Below are positions 7,839 to 15,340 of a DNA stretch of 64,000 bases, piece by piece (within the stretch, counting starts at the first letter, position 1; every line of letters starts with the position of its first letter). The notes under the pieces were generated by a model. That model saw nothing but the letters and a program-made list of their open reading frames with translations, had not been told where the DNA came from and did no database searches. The DNA is from Bradyrhizobium tropiciagri. Its GTDB lineage: Bacteria; Pseudomonadota; Alphaproteobacteria; Rhizobiales; Xanthobacteraceae. The translations under genes and the position numbers were made by a program. Where the stretch lies: NCBI RefSeq assembly GCF_018130505.1, contig NZ_JAFCKH010000004.1, positions 496,001 through 560,000 on the forward strand, read 5' to 3'.

Positions 7839-8924
7839 ATGGCTGATTTCGTCGACAAGATTGTCAAAGATCCAAAGAACCCGCCTGCAACCGTGATGCT
7901 GACCGGCTACCTCGGAGGATCATCGGAACCGGACCACACGCGGCTCTATTTCGATCCGCATCTGAGCAGCTACGTCGACATTCCGAACAGCGCGATCCTG
8001 CATCAGCAGGACGCGAAATCGGATGACGGGCTGCAGGCGAGCTACGTCTGGATCGCGCGCAGCGCCCAGCTGATCCAGGGTGCCCCCGCAGCCGAGCGTC
8101 CCAAGGGGACGTTCCTGGAAGGCCAGATCATGCAGGATCACATGGCCGCCGCGGGCGGGGTGGCCGCGCTCCAGCCCACGCATGCACCGATGCTCTGTCC
8201 GATCACGATCAGTCCGGTGCAGTGTCCGATCACGCTGCATCCGCCGCAATGTCCGCCGCGAACCATTATTCAAGTCCAGTGCCCGACGCTTTCCGTGCAG
8301 AATTGCCCGACGCTGCACTTCCCGTGTGCGACGCGGGGACCGATCTGCGACGTCCATCCGACGCTGGTCGGGTGCATCACTCAGGCGCCGGGATGCCACC
8401 CGCTGCCGACCCGGATCGGCCCGCATTGCTTCCAGACCATCGTCGGTCCGGCCTGCCTGCCGCGCACCATCGCCGATCCCGGCTGTCTCGCCTCGGCCAA
8501 TGTCGCGTGCCCGACGCTCGGCGGCTGCCCGTCGATCCAGTGCGGCGATCCCGGCCAGCAAGTCGGGACGCCTCAGGCTGCGGCAGCACCAGCAGCGCCG
8601 CAGGCGCAAGCGCAGGCTGCGATCGCAACCATTACGCCGCTTGGTCACATCTGTCCGAGCCATACGCCGGGTTGCGGTGGGCACCCCACCATCATGGCCA
8701 TCCCCACGATCACGCCGCAAGGAGTTGTCTGCTCGACCCACTTGCCGGGCTGTGGCGGCGGTGGCCAGACACTGGTCCAGCTCTCGTTCCCAACGATCAC
8801 GCCGTTGGGGCACATTTGCCCGACCTTCGGGGTCAATTGTCCGGGCCCCGGGCACACCTTGGTGCAGTTCATGCCGACCAATTTCGGCAACTGCACCTGG
8901 TACCTGTGCCCACCGGCGGGCTAA
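7839..8924 (+). CDS. Putative Cys-rich lanthipeptide-type precursor (361 aa)
   Basis: I do not recognise this protein as a described precursor, but its architecture and position suggest it is the substrate of the kinase, HopA1-like and LanC enzymes encoded next to it. ATG 7839 follows TGGAGGA by eight bases. Residues 1-119 contain no Cys and look folded and leader-like (LTGYLGGSSE, HTRLYFDPHLSSYVDIP, AILHQQ, YVWIARSA), with a double glycine at 106-107. From Cys120 to the end there are 23 Cys, 27 Thr and only 7 Ser, arranged as repeated C-P-[IT] units spaced roughly 8-10 residues. Residues 264-346 form three tandem repeats beginning TITPLGHIC or TITPQGVVC. Thr-rich spacing around Cys fits methyllanthionine formation. 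The size is far above typical lanthipeptide precursors. An unmodified Cys-rich structural protein is the alternative. Confidence 0.65.
   Translation: MADFVDKIVKDPKNPPATVMLTGYLGGSSEPDHTRLYFDPHLSSYVDIPNSAILHQQDAKSDDGLQASYVWIARSAQLIQGAPAAERPKGTFLEGQIMQDHMAAAGGVAALQPTHAPMLCPITISPVQCPITLHPPQCPPRTIIQVQCPTLSVQNCPTLHFPCATRGPICDVHPTLVGCITQAPGCHPLPTRIGPHCFQTIVGPACLPRTIADPGCLASANVACPTLGGCPSIQCGDPGQQVGTPQAAAAPAAPQAQAQAAIATITPLGHICPSHTPGCGGHPTIMAIPTITPQGVVCSTHLPGCGGGGQTLVQLSFPTITPLGHICPTFGVNCPGPGHTLVQFMPTNFGNCTWYLCPPAG
8628..8876 (+). repeat. Three tandem 26-29-residue repeats in precursor C-terminus
   Basis: Within the precursor gene, codons 264-289, 290-318 and 319-346 encode imperfect copies that begin TITPLGHICP, TITPQGVVCS and TITPLGHICP. 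The first two share a PGCGG segment, the third has NCPGPG at that place, and each ends near a [TI]-[IL]-[MV]-x-x-x-P boundary. Each copy carries two Cys and several Thr. This is tandem protein repetition, not a CRISPR array or mobile repeat. Confidence 0.8.
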
Positions 8925-8939
8925 CGGCCTGACGCATGA

Positions 8940-8972
8940 TCGTCCGCCGGAGCCTCCCGCGCCGGCGGACGA
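8940..8972 (+). promoter_or_regulatory. Perfect 11-bp hairpin between precursor and modification genes
   Basis: The arms TCGTCCGCCGG (8940-8950) and CCGGCGGACGA (8962-8972) are perfect reverse complements around an 11-base loop, starting 15 bases after the precursor stop and ending 33 bases before the kinase start. No T-run follows. A stable GC-rich stem here could be an attenuator or a 3'-end-protecting structure, making the substrate transcript more abundant than the enzyme part of the operon. That role is inferred from position and from known substrate/enzyme stoichiometry control in peptide-modification operons. Confidence 0.6.
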
Positions 8973-9005
8973 CCTTGTCAACATCGCTCCGGTGGCTCGT
9001 CCCGC

Positions 9006-10103
9006 ATGATCCTGTCGCGCAGCAACGTCGTCCACTATCTCCTCGATCAGGGGCTGCTTGGCTATGATTCCGTTGTCGATGACGAAGTCATGGTTTCCGA
9101 CAGCACGCGGCGCAATCGCAATTTCAAGGTGCTGCGCGGCGCGAAGCAGGGGTTCTTCATCAAGCAGGTGCAGGGGTGGGACGCGCAGACGGTCGCCACC
9201 CTCGCGGCCGAGGCGGGCTGTTACCGGTTGGCACGCGAGGAGCCGGGGCTGTCCGCACTTGCAGCGATCGTGCCGCGCGATCTTCTCTATGACGCGCAAC
9301 GCCACATCCTGGTCACCGGGCTGCTTCCGAACGCGGAGTCGCTGATGGAGCATCACCGCCGGCTCAACGCCTTTCCCGTTGAGGTCGCGCGACTGCTCGG
9401 CGGCCAGCTCGGCCGCCTGCATCGCGAGCCGATGCCGCCGCTGGAGGGACGCGCCGAAGCGTCGCTGTTTCGTCGTCAGCCGCCATGGGCGCTGTCGAGC
9501 CACCTCAGCGGCACCATGTTCGGCGCGCTCAGCGGCGGCAGCAGCAAGCTATTGCAGATCCTCCAGGCCTATCCGGATTTCCAGCGCACGCTCGACGAGA
9601 TGCGCCGTGACTGGCGGCTCGAGCGGCTGGTGCATGGCGACCTCAAGTGGGAGAATTGCGTAGTATATCCAGCCGGATCCGAGGACGGCCGGCTCGACGC
9701 CCGGATCGTCGACTGGGAGCTCGCCGATATCGGCGATCCGGCCTGGGACGTCGGCGGCATGCTGCAGGCCTATATCTGCTTCTGGATCCTGACCATGCAA
9801 TTCGATGGCGAGGTGCCGCTGGCGACGGTCGAGAAGACCGCGCCATATCCGATCGCGCGCATGCAGCCGTCGATCCGCGCATTCTGGACTGCGTATGCCG
9901 CCGAGTTGGAGCTCGATCCGCAAGCTGCCGACACCATGCTGATGCGCGGCGTCAAATACGGCGCCGCGCGGATGATTCAGACCGCCTATGAAGCGATGCA
10001 ATATTCGCCGCAGATTTCGCCCAGCGCGCTCGCGCTGCTTCAGGTCAGCCTCAACATCCTGAAGGAGCCGAAGCGCGCCGCCACCGAGCTTCTGGGGTTG
10101 TGA
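9006..10103 (+). CDS. APH-type kinase, putative lanthipeptide Ser/Thr kinase component
   Basis: This 365-residue protein has the aminoglycoside phosphotransferase/choline kinase fold. An N-lobe with NFKVLRGAKQGFFIKQV (Lys near residue 53) precedes the catalytic loop HGDLKWENC, with His210, Asp212 and Asn217, and the metal-binding IVDWELADIGDPAWDV contains Asp236. In class V lanthipeptide systems (for example LxmK of lexapeptide) and in thioamitide clusters a stand-alone APH-like protein is the kinase that phosphorylates Ser/Thr before elimination. Its place directly before a HopA1-like gene supports that role. The stop codon overlaps the next start (TGATG), implying translational coupling. 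An ordinary small-molecule kinase is the alternative, less likely given the neighbours. Confidence 0.8.
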   Translation: MILSRSNVVHYLLDQGLLGYDSVVDDEVMVSDSTRRNRNFKVLRGAKQGFFIKQVQGWDAQTVATLAAEAGCYRLAREEPGLSALAAIVPRDLLYDAQRHILVTGLLPNAESLMEHHRRLNAFPVEVARLLGGQLGRLHREPMPPLEGRAEASLFRRQPPWALSSHLSGTMFGALSGGSSKLLQILQAYPDFQRTLDEMRRDWRLERLVHGDLKWENCVVYPAGSEDGRLDARIVDWELADIGDPAWDVGGMLQAYICFWILTMQFDGEVPLATVEKTAPYPIARMQPSIRAFWTAYAAELELDPQAADTMLMRGVKYGAARMIQTAYEAMQYSPQISPSALALLQVSLNILKEPKRAATELLGL

Positions 10104-11122
10104 TGCAGCAGGCCTTGCAACAGGAGTTGATGGCAATCATGCAGGCCGTGGCGTTCCCGGCGCCGGGCGTCGTCGCATTGGCCGGCCGCATAATGCCTCA
10201 GACCGGGGCCGGATCAGATTCCCCGCACATGGCGGAGGGCAGTCCGCTGGTCGGCCAGCTGCAATCGCTGCTCTATGAGCATTGCTATTGCCGGCGCTTC
10301 GACGGCGCGGCGGCCGGGCGTTCTGCCGCGCCACCGGCAGGCGATGATCTGGCGCCGGCGTTGTCGGCCGCCAACAGCAGCCGCGAGCGCTGGGACGCCG
10401 GTTGGCAACTGCTGCAGACTTTGCCGAATGGCCAGATCGTCGCGGTCAAGGGCGCGATGACGCGCATGGCCTGGCCCGGTGCGTTTCATGCCCACGGTGC
10501 GCCCGGCATGCCGGCGCAGCCCGGTGCCGAGATCAGCCTGTTCGTGGCGCGCGAGTCGCTGCTGTCGCAGCCCGGATTCTATCACGCGTTCGGCGAGGCT
10601 CTCGCCGATCAGCAGGAGGATCTTGGCGTGGTCCGGTTCTACTGGAACAGCAGCGCAGGCGGCGCCCCGCTTCTGGTCGGTGCGATCAGCACGGCGCTCA
10701 ATCGCTTCGCGATTCCGTTCCGCTTCAAATGCCTGCGGATGCAGGCGATGTACGACCGCAGCGATGCGGCGGTTCTCTATGTCGCGCGGCGGCACCATCG
10801 CATCGTCGCGATGCTCCTGCCCGAGATCTATGCCGCCGTGCGCCCGCAGTTGAAGCCGGCAACGCCGCTGTTTTCCAGGCACCTGGCCGAGGGCCTCGGC
10901 TTTGCCGAGGATCCACGCAGCGGCGAGAGCTTCGGCATGCATCGCTGCCGGCTGATGGCGGAGGCGATCTGCCGCGCCCATGAACGCGGCCAGGAGTCGG
11001 CCGCGGCACGGCTCGGCGCGCTGGCCGAGGCGTTTGCGGCCGCAGGGCTGTCGCTCGACCGGCCCTATCTCGGTGCCGGGTCGATCGATCTCTATGACGT
11101 CAGGGAGCCGCTTGCAGCATGA
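10103..11122 (+). CDS. HopA1-family protein, putative phosphothreonine lyase
   Basis: This 339-residue product matches the HopA1 (type III effector HopA1) family pattern: ANSSRERWDAGW near residue 95, VRFYWNSS in the middle, then LNRFAIPFRFKCL, DAAVLYVARR, and a C-terminal GLGFAEDPRSGESFGMHRC. Although named after a Pseudomonas effector, family members in class V lanthipeptide (LxmY-type) and thioamitide clusters act with the APH kinase as the lyase that removes phosphate to give dehydrobutyrine or dehydroalanine. The gene is start-coupled to the kinase (TGATG) and its own stop overlaps the lanC start (ATGA). I use ATG 10103; a GTG three bases earlier is in frame. There are no type III secretion genes nearby, so an effector role is unlikely. 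Confidence 0.82.
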   Translation: MQQALQQELMAIMQAVAFPAPGVVALAGRIMPQTGAGSDSPHMAEGSPLVGQLQSLLYEHCYCRRFDGAAAGRSAAPPAGDDLAPALSAANSSRERWDAGWQLLQTLPNGQIVAVKGAMTRMAWPGAFHAHGAPGMPAQPGAEISLFVARESLLSQPGFYHAFGEALADQQEDLGVVRFYWNSSAGGAPLLVGAISTALNRFAIPFRFKCLRMQAMYDRSDAAVLYVARRHHRIVAMLLPEIYAAVRPQLKPATPLFSRHLAEGLGFAEDPRSGESFGMHRCRLMAEAICRAHERGQESAAARLGALAEAFAAAGLSLDRPYLGAGSIDLYDVREPLAA

Positions 11123-12423
11123 CCGCCCGCGACGAGGCATTTCTCGAGGCCGCGGCCTTTGTCGGGCGTCGGCTGTGCCGCGACGCGCTGTGGTCTGGCG
11201 AGCGCTGCAACTGGCTCGGCGACTCCATGGAGTACATCGACGGCGGCTGGAACGTGGTGCATCGCTCGCTGGCGTCCGATCTCTATGGCGGCACCAGCGG
11301 CATCGCGCTGTTCCTGGCGCGGCTGTATCGGCTGACCGCGGAGCCAGCGCTGCGGACCACTGCGCTCGGAGCGCTGGCGCACGCCCATGCGCACGCCGAA
11401 AAGATGCCGGCGGCGCAGCGGATCGGGCTCTACACCGGATCGGCCGGCATCGCCTATGCGACCGCGGTCGCCGGCGAAGCCTTCGCGGATCAGGCTCTGA
11501 TCGACAAGGCGTGCGATATGCTCGTCGCGGCGACGCAAAGCGATGATGACACCGTGCTCGACGTGCTCGCGGGCGCAGCTGGCGCCATCGTCGCACTGAT
11601 CGATCTGCAGCATCTCGCGCGGCGCGATTTGCTGGCGATCGCCCGGCGCCTCGGCGAACTGCTGCTGGCGCGGGCGAGGCGCGGTGAGGGCGGATGGTCG
11701 TGGGGCAGCCATGCCGGGCACGCCGAGCACAATCTCACCGGCTTCTCGCATGGTGCGGCAGGCGTCGCCTGGGCGTTGCTCGAACTGTCGACGGCGACCG
11801 GTGAGAGCCACTTTCGTGACGCCGCCGAGCGCGGCTTTGCCTATGAGCGGCAATGGTTCAGCAAGACGCATGAGAACTGGCCGGATTTCCGCGCCGATCT
11901 CCCGTCAGCAGCCAGCCAGCCGGGCTTCATGGTGGCGTGGTGCCATGGCGCGCCCGGCATCGGCCTGTCGCGCCTGCGCGCCTTCGAATTGACCGGCGAT
12001 CCCACGACGCGGGCCGAGGCCGAGGCCGCGATGCGCACGACGATGCGGACGCTCTCCGATCCGAATTATGGTTCGCAGTTCGATTTTACGCTGTGCCACG
12101 GCCGCGCCGGCAATGCCGAGCTGTTCGTCACGGCCGCCGAGGTGCTCGGCGATCAGACCGCGCGCGCGGTTGCCGACGGGGTCGGGCGCTATGGCATCGA
12201 AACCTATCGCCGGAAAGACCTGCCGTGGCCGTGCGGCGTACTCGGCGGCGGCGAGACCCCGAACCTGATGCTCGGGCTCGCCGGCATCGGTCATTTCTAC
12301 CTGCGCCTCTACGATCCCGCGAACGTGCCGTCGGTGCTGATCCCGCGGCCGCGGCGCGTCGCAGAGCTGCGCAGCATGGTCGTGCTGCCGCCGTCGCCGC
12401 CGTCAAGCGCGCCGCTGCGTTGA
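11119..12423 (+). CDS. LanC-like lanthionine cyclase
   Basis: This 434-residue protein is a LanC-family (alpha/alpha toroid) cyclase with all expected active-site residues. GFSHGAAG carries His211 (the NisC His212 counterpart), [10 protein letters not shown] carries the zinc ligand Cys275, and TLCHGRAGN carries zinc ligands Cys326 and His327. Further G-x-x-G turns ([42 protein letters not shown]) mark the repeated barrel helices. LanC enzymes catalyse Michael-type addition of Cys thiols to dehydrated Ser/Thr, giving thioether rings. It is the last gene of the operon, overlapping the HopA1-like gene by four bases (ATGA). It also overlaps the convergent DNA glycosylase gene by 21 bases. Intact metal ligands argue for catalysis rather than a receptor-like LanCL role. 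Confidence 0.9.
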   Translation: MTARDEAFLEAAAFVGRRLCRDALWSGERCNWLGDSMEYIDGGWNVVHRSLASDLYGGTSGIALFLARLYRLTAEPALRTTALGALAHAHAHAEKMPAAQRIGLYTGSAGIAYATAVAGEAFADQALIDKACDMLVAATQSDDDTVLDVLAGAAGAIVALIDLQHLARRDLLAIARRLGELLLARARRGEGGWSWGSHAGHAEHNLTGFSHGAAGVAWALLELSTATGESHFRDAAERGFAYERQWFSKTHENWPDFRADLPSAASQPGFMVAWCHGAPGIGLSRLRAFELTGDPTTRAEAEAAMRTTMRTLSDPNYGSQFDFTLCHGRAGNAELFVTAAEVLGDQTARAVADGVGRYGIETYRRKDLPWPCGVLGGGETPNLMLGLAGIGHFYLRLYDPANVPSVLIPRPRRVAELRSMVVLPPSPPSSAPLR

Positions 12424-13029
12424 CTCGAACGGCTTGCTGAGGAATTTCGATCCCTTCACCCCGTAGCGCCAGGGCAGGTCGGCGGCCTTTGTGATGCCGA
12501 TCCGCACGCCGGTCGCGATGTCGGGCTTGTCCGTGCGGGCGTACAGCGCGATCGGCGGATGGTCGAGCGGCAGCTCGCTATGGGCAATGGTGATGCCAAG
12601 CGCCTCGCAGAGCTTGCCGGGCCCCGAGCACAGCGCACGCGCGTCCTCCAGTCCGCGCCGCCGGCGCATCGCGGCGAGGCCGTGGGTCGGCTCCAGCGCG
12701 CGGATCAGCACCGCGCTGGCGGAGCCGGCCTGCTCGCAGACGAAGTTCACGCACCAGTGAATGCCGTAGGAACGATAGACATAGGAAAAGCCGGGCGGGC
12801 CGAACATCACCTGGTTGCGCGGCGTGGGGCCGTTGAACGAATGCGCTGCCGGCTCGGTGTGATGATAGGCCTCGACCTCAACGATGGTGCCGCCGACGCC
12901 GCCGACCAGGAAGGTCGCGCCGATCAGGTCGGGGGCCACCTCATGCACGCTGCGGTCAAAGAATGAACGTTTCAGCGGCTTGCCGAGGCGCGGCGTCGCT
13001 TCCGTGGTTGATTTGGGTTTTTGAGCCAT
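12403..13029 (-). CDS. mpg: DNA-3-methyladenine glycosylase (MPG/AAG family)
   Basis: This 208-residue protein belongs to the Aag/MPG family, which excises alkylated and deaminated purines in base excision repair. [19 protein letters not shown] contains the catalytic Glu region and the conserved A/S-H-S motif, followed by [20 protein letters not shown], the Tyr-containing intercalation loop, and [25 protein letters not shown] and the C-terminal [14 protein letters not shown] complete the family pattern. The start is set at 13029, where a short basic N-tail begins; the frame is open to 13128 but that part is not conserved. It is convergent with the lanC-like gene and the two coding ends overlap by 21 bases. 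Confidence 0.93.
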   Translation of the reverse strand: MAQKPKSTTEATPRLGKPLKRSFFDRSVHEVAPDLIGATFLVGGVGGTIVEVEAYHHTEPAAHSFNGPTPRNQVMFGPPGFSYVYRSYGIHWCVNFVCEQAGSASAVLIRALEPTHGLAAMRRRRGLEDARALCSGPGKLCEALGITIAHSELPLDHPPIALYARTDKPDIATGVRIGITKAADLPWRYGVKGSKFLSKPFESTQRRA

Positions 13030-13165
13030 TTTGAGGTGGGAATCGCGGCGGAACAGGCCCCAACACTGCCAATATCCGGCGCGGTCTGCTAGGGTTTGCG
13101 TGAGCCGGGTTGCGGGCCGCACCAACACGGATTAGCTAAGGTTCTCTCGCGACTTGCAGGCACCT

Positions 13166-14125
13166 ATGGTCACCATCGTCGACACCATCTCCACGACCCC
13201 GTTGCGCCCGCGGCACCCCGAAAAGGTGAACCGGCCGGATGCCGTGTCGCCGCCGAAGCCGGACTGGATCCGGGTCCGCGCGCCGAACACGCGCGGCTAT
13301 GCCGACACGCGCCGCATCGTCAAGGAGAACGGCCTCGTCACGGTATGCGAGGAGGCGGGCTGCCCCAATATCGGCGAGTGCTGGGACAAGAAGCACGCCA
13401 CCTTCATGATCATGGGGGACACCTGCACGCGGGCCTGCGCGTTCTGCAACGTCAAGACCGGCATGCCGGCGGCGCTCGAAGCCCATGAGCCCGAATACGT
13501 CGCCGAGGCGACCGCCAAGCTCGGCCTGACCCATGTCGTGGTGACCTCGGTCGACCGCGACGATCTCGCCGATGGCGGCGCCGAGCATTTCGCGGAGACC
13601 ATCCGCGCCATCCGCGCGCGCTGCCCGACCACCACCATCGAGATCCTGACGCCGGACTTCCTGCGCAAGGACGGCGCGCTGGAGCGTGTGGTCGCCGCCA
13701 AGCCCGACGTCTTCAACCACAATCTGGAGACGGTTCCGTCGGGCTATCTGACGGTGCGTCCCGGCGCGCGCTATTTCCACTCGATCCGCCTGCTGCAGCG
13801 GGTCAAGGAGATGGACCCGACCATCTTCACCAAATCCGGCATCATGGTCGGGCTCGGCGAGGAGCGGCACGAGGTGCTGCAGGTGATGGACGATCTGCGC
13901 TCGGCCGACGTCGATTTCCTCACCATCGGCCAGTATCTGCAGCCGACGCGCAAGCATCACGCCGTGATGCGCTACGTGACGCCGGATGAATTCGCCGGCT
14001 ATGAGCGGGTCGCCTACACCAAGGGTTTCCTGATGGTGTCGGCAAGCCCGTTGACGCGCTCGTCGCATCACGCCGGCGAGGATTTTGCCAAGCTGCAAGC
14101 GGCGCGCACAGCGCGCGGCCGCTAG
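13166..14125 (+). CDS. lipA: Lipoyl synthase
   Basis: LipA inserts two sulfurs into octanoyl groups on lipoyl domains using radical SAM chemistry. The 319-residue protein has both clusters: the auxiliary [4Fe-4S] set [12 protein letters not shown] (Cys61, Cys66, Cys72) and the radical-SAM set CTRACAFC (Cys87, Cys91, Cys94). The C-terminal [14 protein letters not shown] provides the Arg-Ser-Ser ligand motif that coordinates the auxiliary cluster. ATG 13166 is preferred; a TTG at 13154 is in frame but lacks support. The COQ10-like gene follows after five bases, as often seen in alphaproteobacteria, so the two are probably co-transcribed. Confidence 0.97.
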   Translation: MVTIVDTISTTPLRPRHPEKVNRPDAVSPPKPDWIRVRAPNTRGYADTRRIVKENGLVTVCEEAGCPNIGECWDKKHATFMIMGDTCTRACAFCNVKTGMPAALEAHEPEYVAEATAKLGLTHVVVTSVDRDDLADGGAEHFAETIRAIRARCPTTTIEILTPDFLRKDGALERVVAAKPDVFNHNLETVPSGYLTVRPGARYFHSIRLLQRVKEMDPTIFTKSGIMVGLGEERHEVLQVMDDLRSADVDFLTIGQYLQPTRKHHAVMRYVTPDEFAGYERVAYTKGFLMVSASPLTRSSHHAGEDFAKLQAARTARGR

Positions 14126-14130
14126 ACACG

Positions 14131-14595
14131 ATGCCGCGATTCCAAAGCAAGCGGCGGGTGCGCCACACCGCCTCGCAAATGTTCGATCTCGTCGCCGACG
14201 TCGAGCGCTATCCGGAATTCGTGCCGTTGTGCCAGTCGCTGAAGATCCGCCAGCGCACGCCGAAGGACGACGGCACCGAAATCGTAGTGGCCGACATGAC
14301 GGTGTCGTTCAAGCTGGTGCGGGAGACTTTCACCAGCAAGGTGACGCTGGACCGGCCCAATTTGAAGATCCTGGTCGAATATCTGCGCGGTCCCTTCAGC
14401 AATCTGGAAAATCGCTGGAGCTTCGAGCCGAAGTCGGAAACCGAGTGCGACGTCGGCTTCTTCCTGAACTACGAGTTCAAGAGCCGGATGCTCGCGATGC
14501 TGATGGGCTCGATGTTCGACGCCGCGTTCTCGCGCTTTGCCGCCGCATTCGAGAAGCGGGCCGACCAGATCTACGGCAAGCCTGCCGCATCATAG
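14131..14595 (+). CDS. COQ10/RatA-family ubiquinone-binding START-domain protein
   Basis: This 154-residue protein is a polyketide-cyclase/START superfamily member of the COQ10/RatA group. MPRFQSKRRVRHTASQMFDLVADVERYPEFVPLC at the N-terminus and the central RGPFSNLENRWSFEP are typical, followed by a C-terminal amphipathic helix (FSRFAAAFEKRAD). COQ10 proteins bind ubiquinone and support its use in the respiratory chain. The E. coli relative RatA is reported to affect ribosome association, so the exact role depends on subfamily; the neighbouring lipA favours a mitochondrial-COQ10-like housekeeping role. It starts five bases after lipA. Confidence 0.9.
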   Translation: MPRFQSKRRVRHTASQMFDLVADVERYPEFVPLCQSLKIRQRTPKDDGTEIVVADMTVSFKLVRETFTSKVTLDRPNLKILVEYLRGPFSNLENRWSFEPKSETECDVGFFLNYEFKSRMLAMLMGSMFDAAFSRFAAAFEKRADQIYGKPAAS

Positions 14596-14599
14596 GTCC

Positions 14600-14687
14600 G
14601 TAGCCCGAATGGAGCGCAGCGTAATCCGGGACGGTCGATCAACGGGCGAAAGCGGCCCCGGATTACGCTGCGCTCCATCCGGGCTAC
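14600..14687. repeat. Palindromic repeat element, first copy
   Basis: The left arm 14600-14630 (beginning GTAGCCCGAATGGAGCGC) and right arm 14657-14687 (ending TCCATCCGGGCTAC) are almost perfectly inverted over about 31 bases around a 26-base centre. It lies five bases past the COQ10-like gene, between convergent genes. It resembles the dispersed palindromes common in Bradyrhizobium and could serve as a bidirectional transcription end. Confidence 0.8.
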
Positions 14688-14698
14688 AGGATCTTCAA

Positions 14699-14785
14699 CG
14701 TCATTGCGAGCGAAGCGAAGCAATCCATTGGTCGGCGTACGCGGATCGATGGATTGCTTCGTCGCTGGCGCTCCTCGCAAAGACG
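14699..14785. repeat. Palindromic repeat element, second type
   Basis: The left arm begins CGTCATTGCGAGCGAAGCG and reaches about 14728; the right arm runs from about 14749 to 14785 and contains ATGGATTGCTTCGTCGC and CTCGCAAAGACG. The arms are inverted with several mismatches. It directly follows the first palindrome and differs from it in sequence, so two unrelated repeat families are stacked in this convergent intergenic region ahead of the BA14K gene end. Confidence 0.7.
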
Positions 14786-14800
14786 AGGAGAGTGTTCGCC

Positions 14801-15190
14801 TTACGGGCAGGGACGACGCACGCCGCCGGATGCGATGTAGGTGCCGGAGGCCGGATCGTAGGAGCGGAAGCGCTGGGAGCAGTAGGCGTCGTTGTTGGCC
14901 TTGGCCTGGCTCGCGGCGATCGCACCGCCGATGATCGCGCCGGCTGCAAGGCCGCCGATGACCGCACCGGCGTTTCCGCCGCCGCCGTAGTACCGGCGAC
15001 CATAGTAGCCGCCGCGATAGCCGTAGCGCGGGCCGCCATGATAGTACCGGTACTGCACCTGCTGAACGGAGGTAGGCTGATCCTGCAACTGCGCCGGCGC
15101 GAGCGGGGCTGCGAGCGAGGGGACGACAGTCGACAGCGTCATGGCACCGGCGGCAATGCCGGCCACGACAAAACTACCCAACTTCATCAT
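14801..15190 (-). CDS. BA14K-family secreted glycine-rich protein
   Basis: This 129-residue protein has an N-terminal signal peptide (cleavage around SLAA), a Gly/Tyr/Arg-rich stretch YRGGYYGRRYYGGGG, and a hydrophobic glycine-zipper-like segment GAVIGGLAAGAIIGGAIAA. Its C-terminal motif AYCSQRFRSYDPASGTYIA ends in RRPCP, which is the signature of the BA14K family first described as an immunoreactive, lectin-like Brucella protein. It is probably periplasmic or attached to the envelope through the glycine zipper. AAGGAGAAA lies just before two consecutive ATG codons (15190 and 15187); the second has better spacing. It is a single-gene unit. Confidence 0.85.
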   Translation of the reverse strand: MMKLGSFVVAGIAAGAMTLSTVVPSLAAPLAPAQLQDQPTSVQQVQYRYYHGGPRYGYRGGYYGRRYYGGGGNAGAVIGGLAAGAIIGGAIAASQAKANNDAYCSQRFRSYDPASGTYIASGGVRRPCP

Positions 15191-15340
15191 TTTCTCCTTG
15201 TTGTGGGATTGCTGCTGAAACAGCAGAGTTGGAGCAAAGGATAACGGCGAACCTGCGACCCGGTTCCACCTGAGATAGCATCACTAAGTCGCATTGACGC
15301 GCACGGTCAACATCGACGGCGCGCGACTCGCACTGCACAT

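Noticed and set aside
8645..8896. Cys-containing 83-residue frame antisense to the precursor repeats
   Set aside because: It looked like a small Cys-rich peptide, but it mirrors the repeats on the + strand, has no ribosome binding site and is antisense to a better-supported gene.
8080..9009. Alternative + strand frame across the precursor gene
   Set aside because: Arg-rich shadow frame; the precursor frame has the strong ribosome binding site and the ordered Cys/Thr pattern.
10103..11122. HopA1-like gene as a type III secretion effector
   Set aside because: No type III secretion or chaperone genes are present, and it is translationally coupled to kinase and LanC genes, which fits a modification enzyme better.
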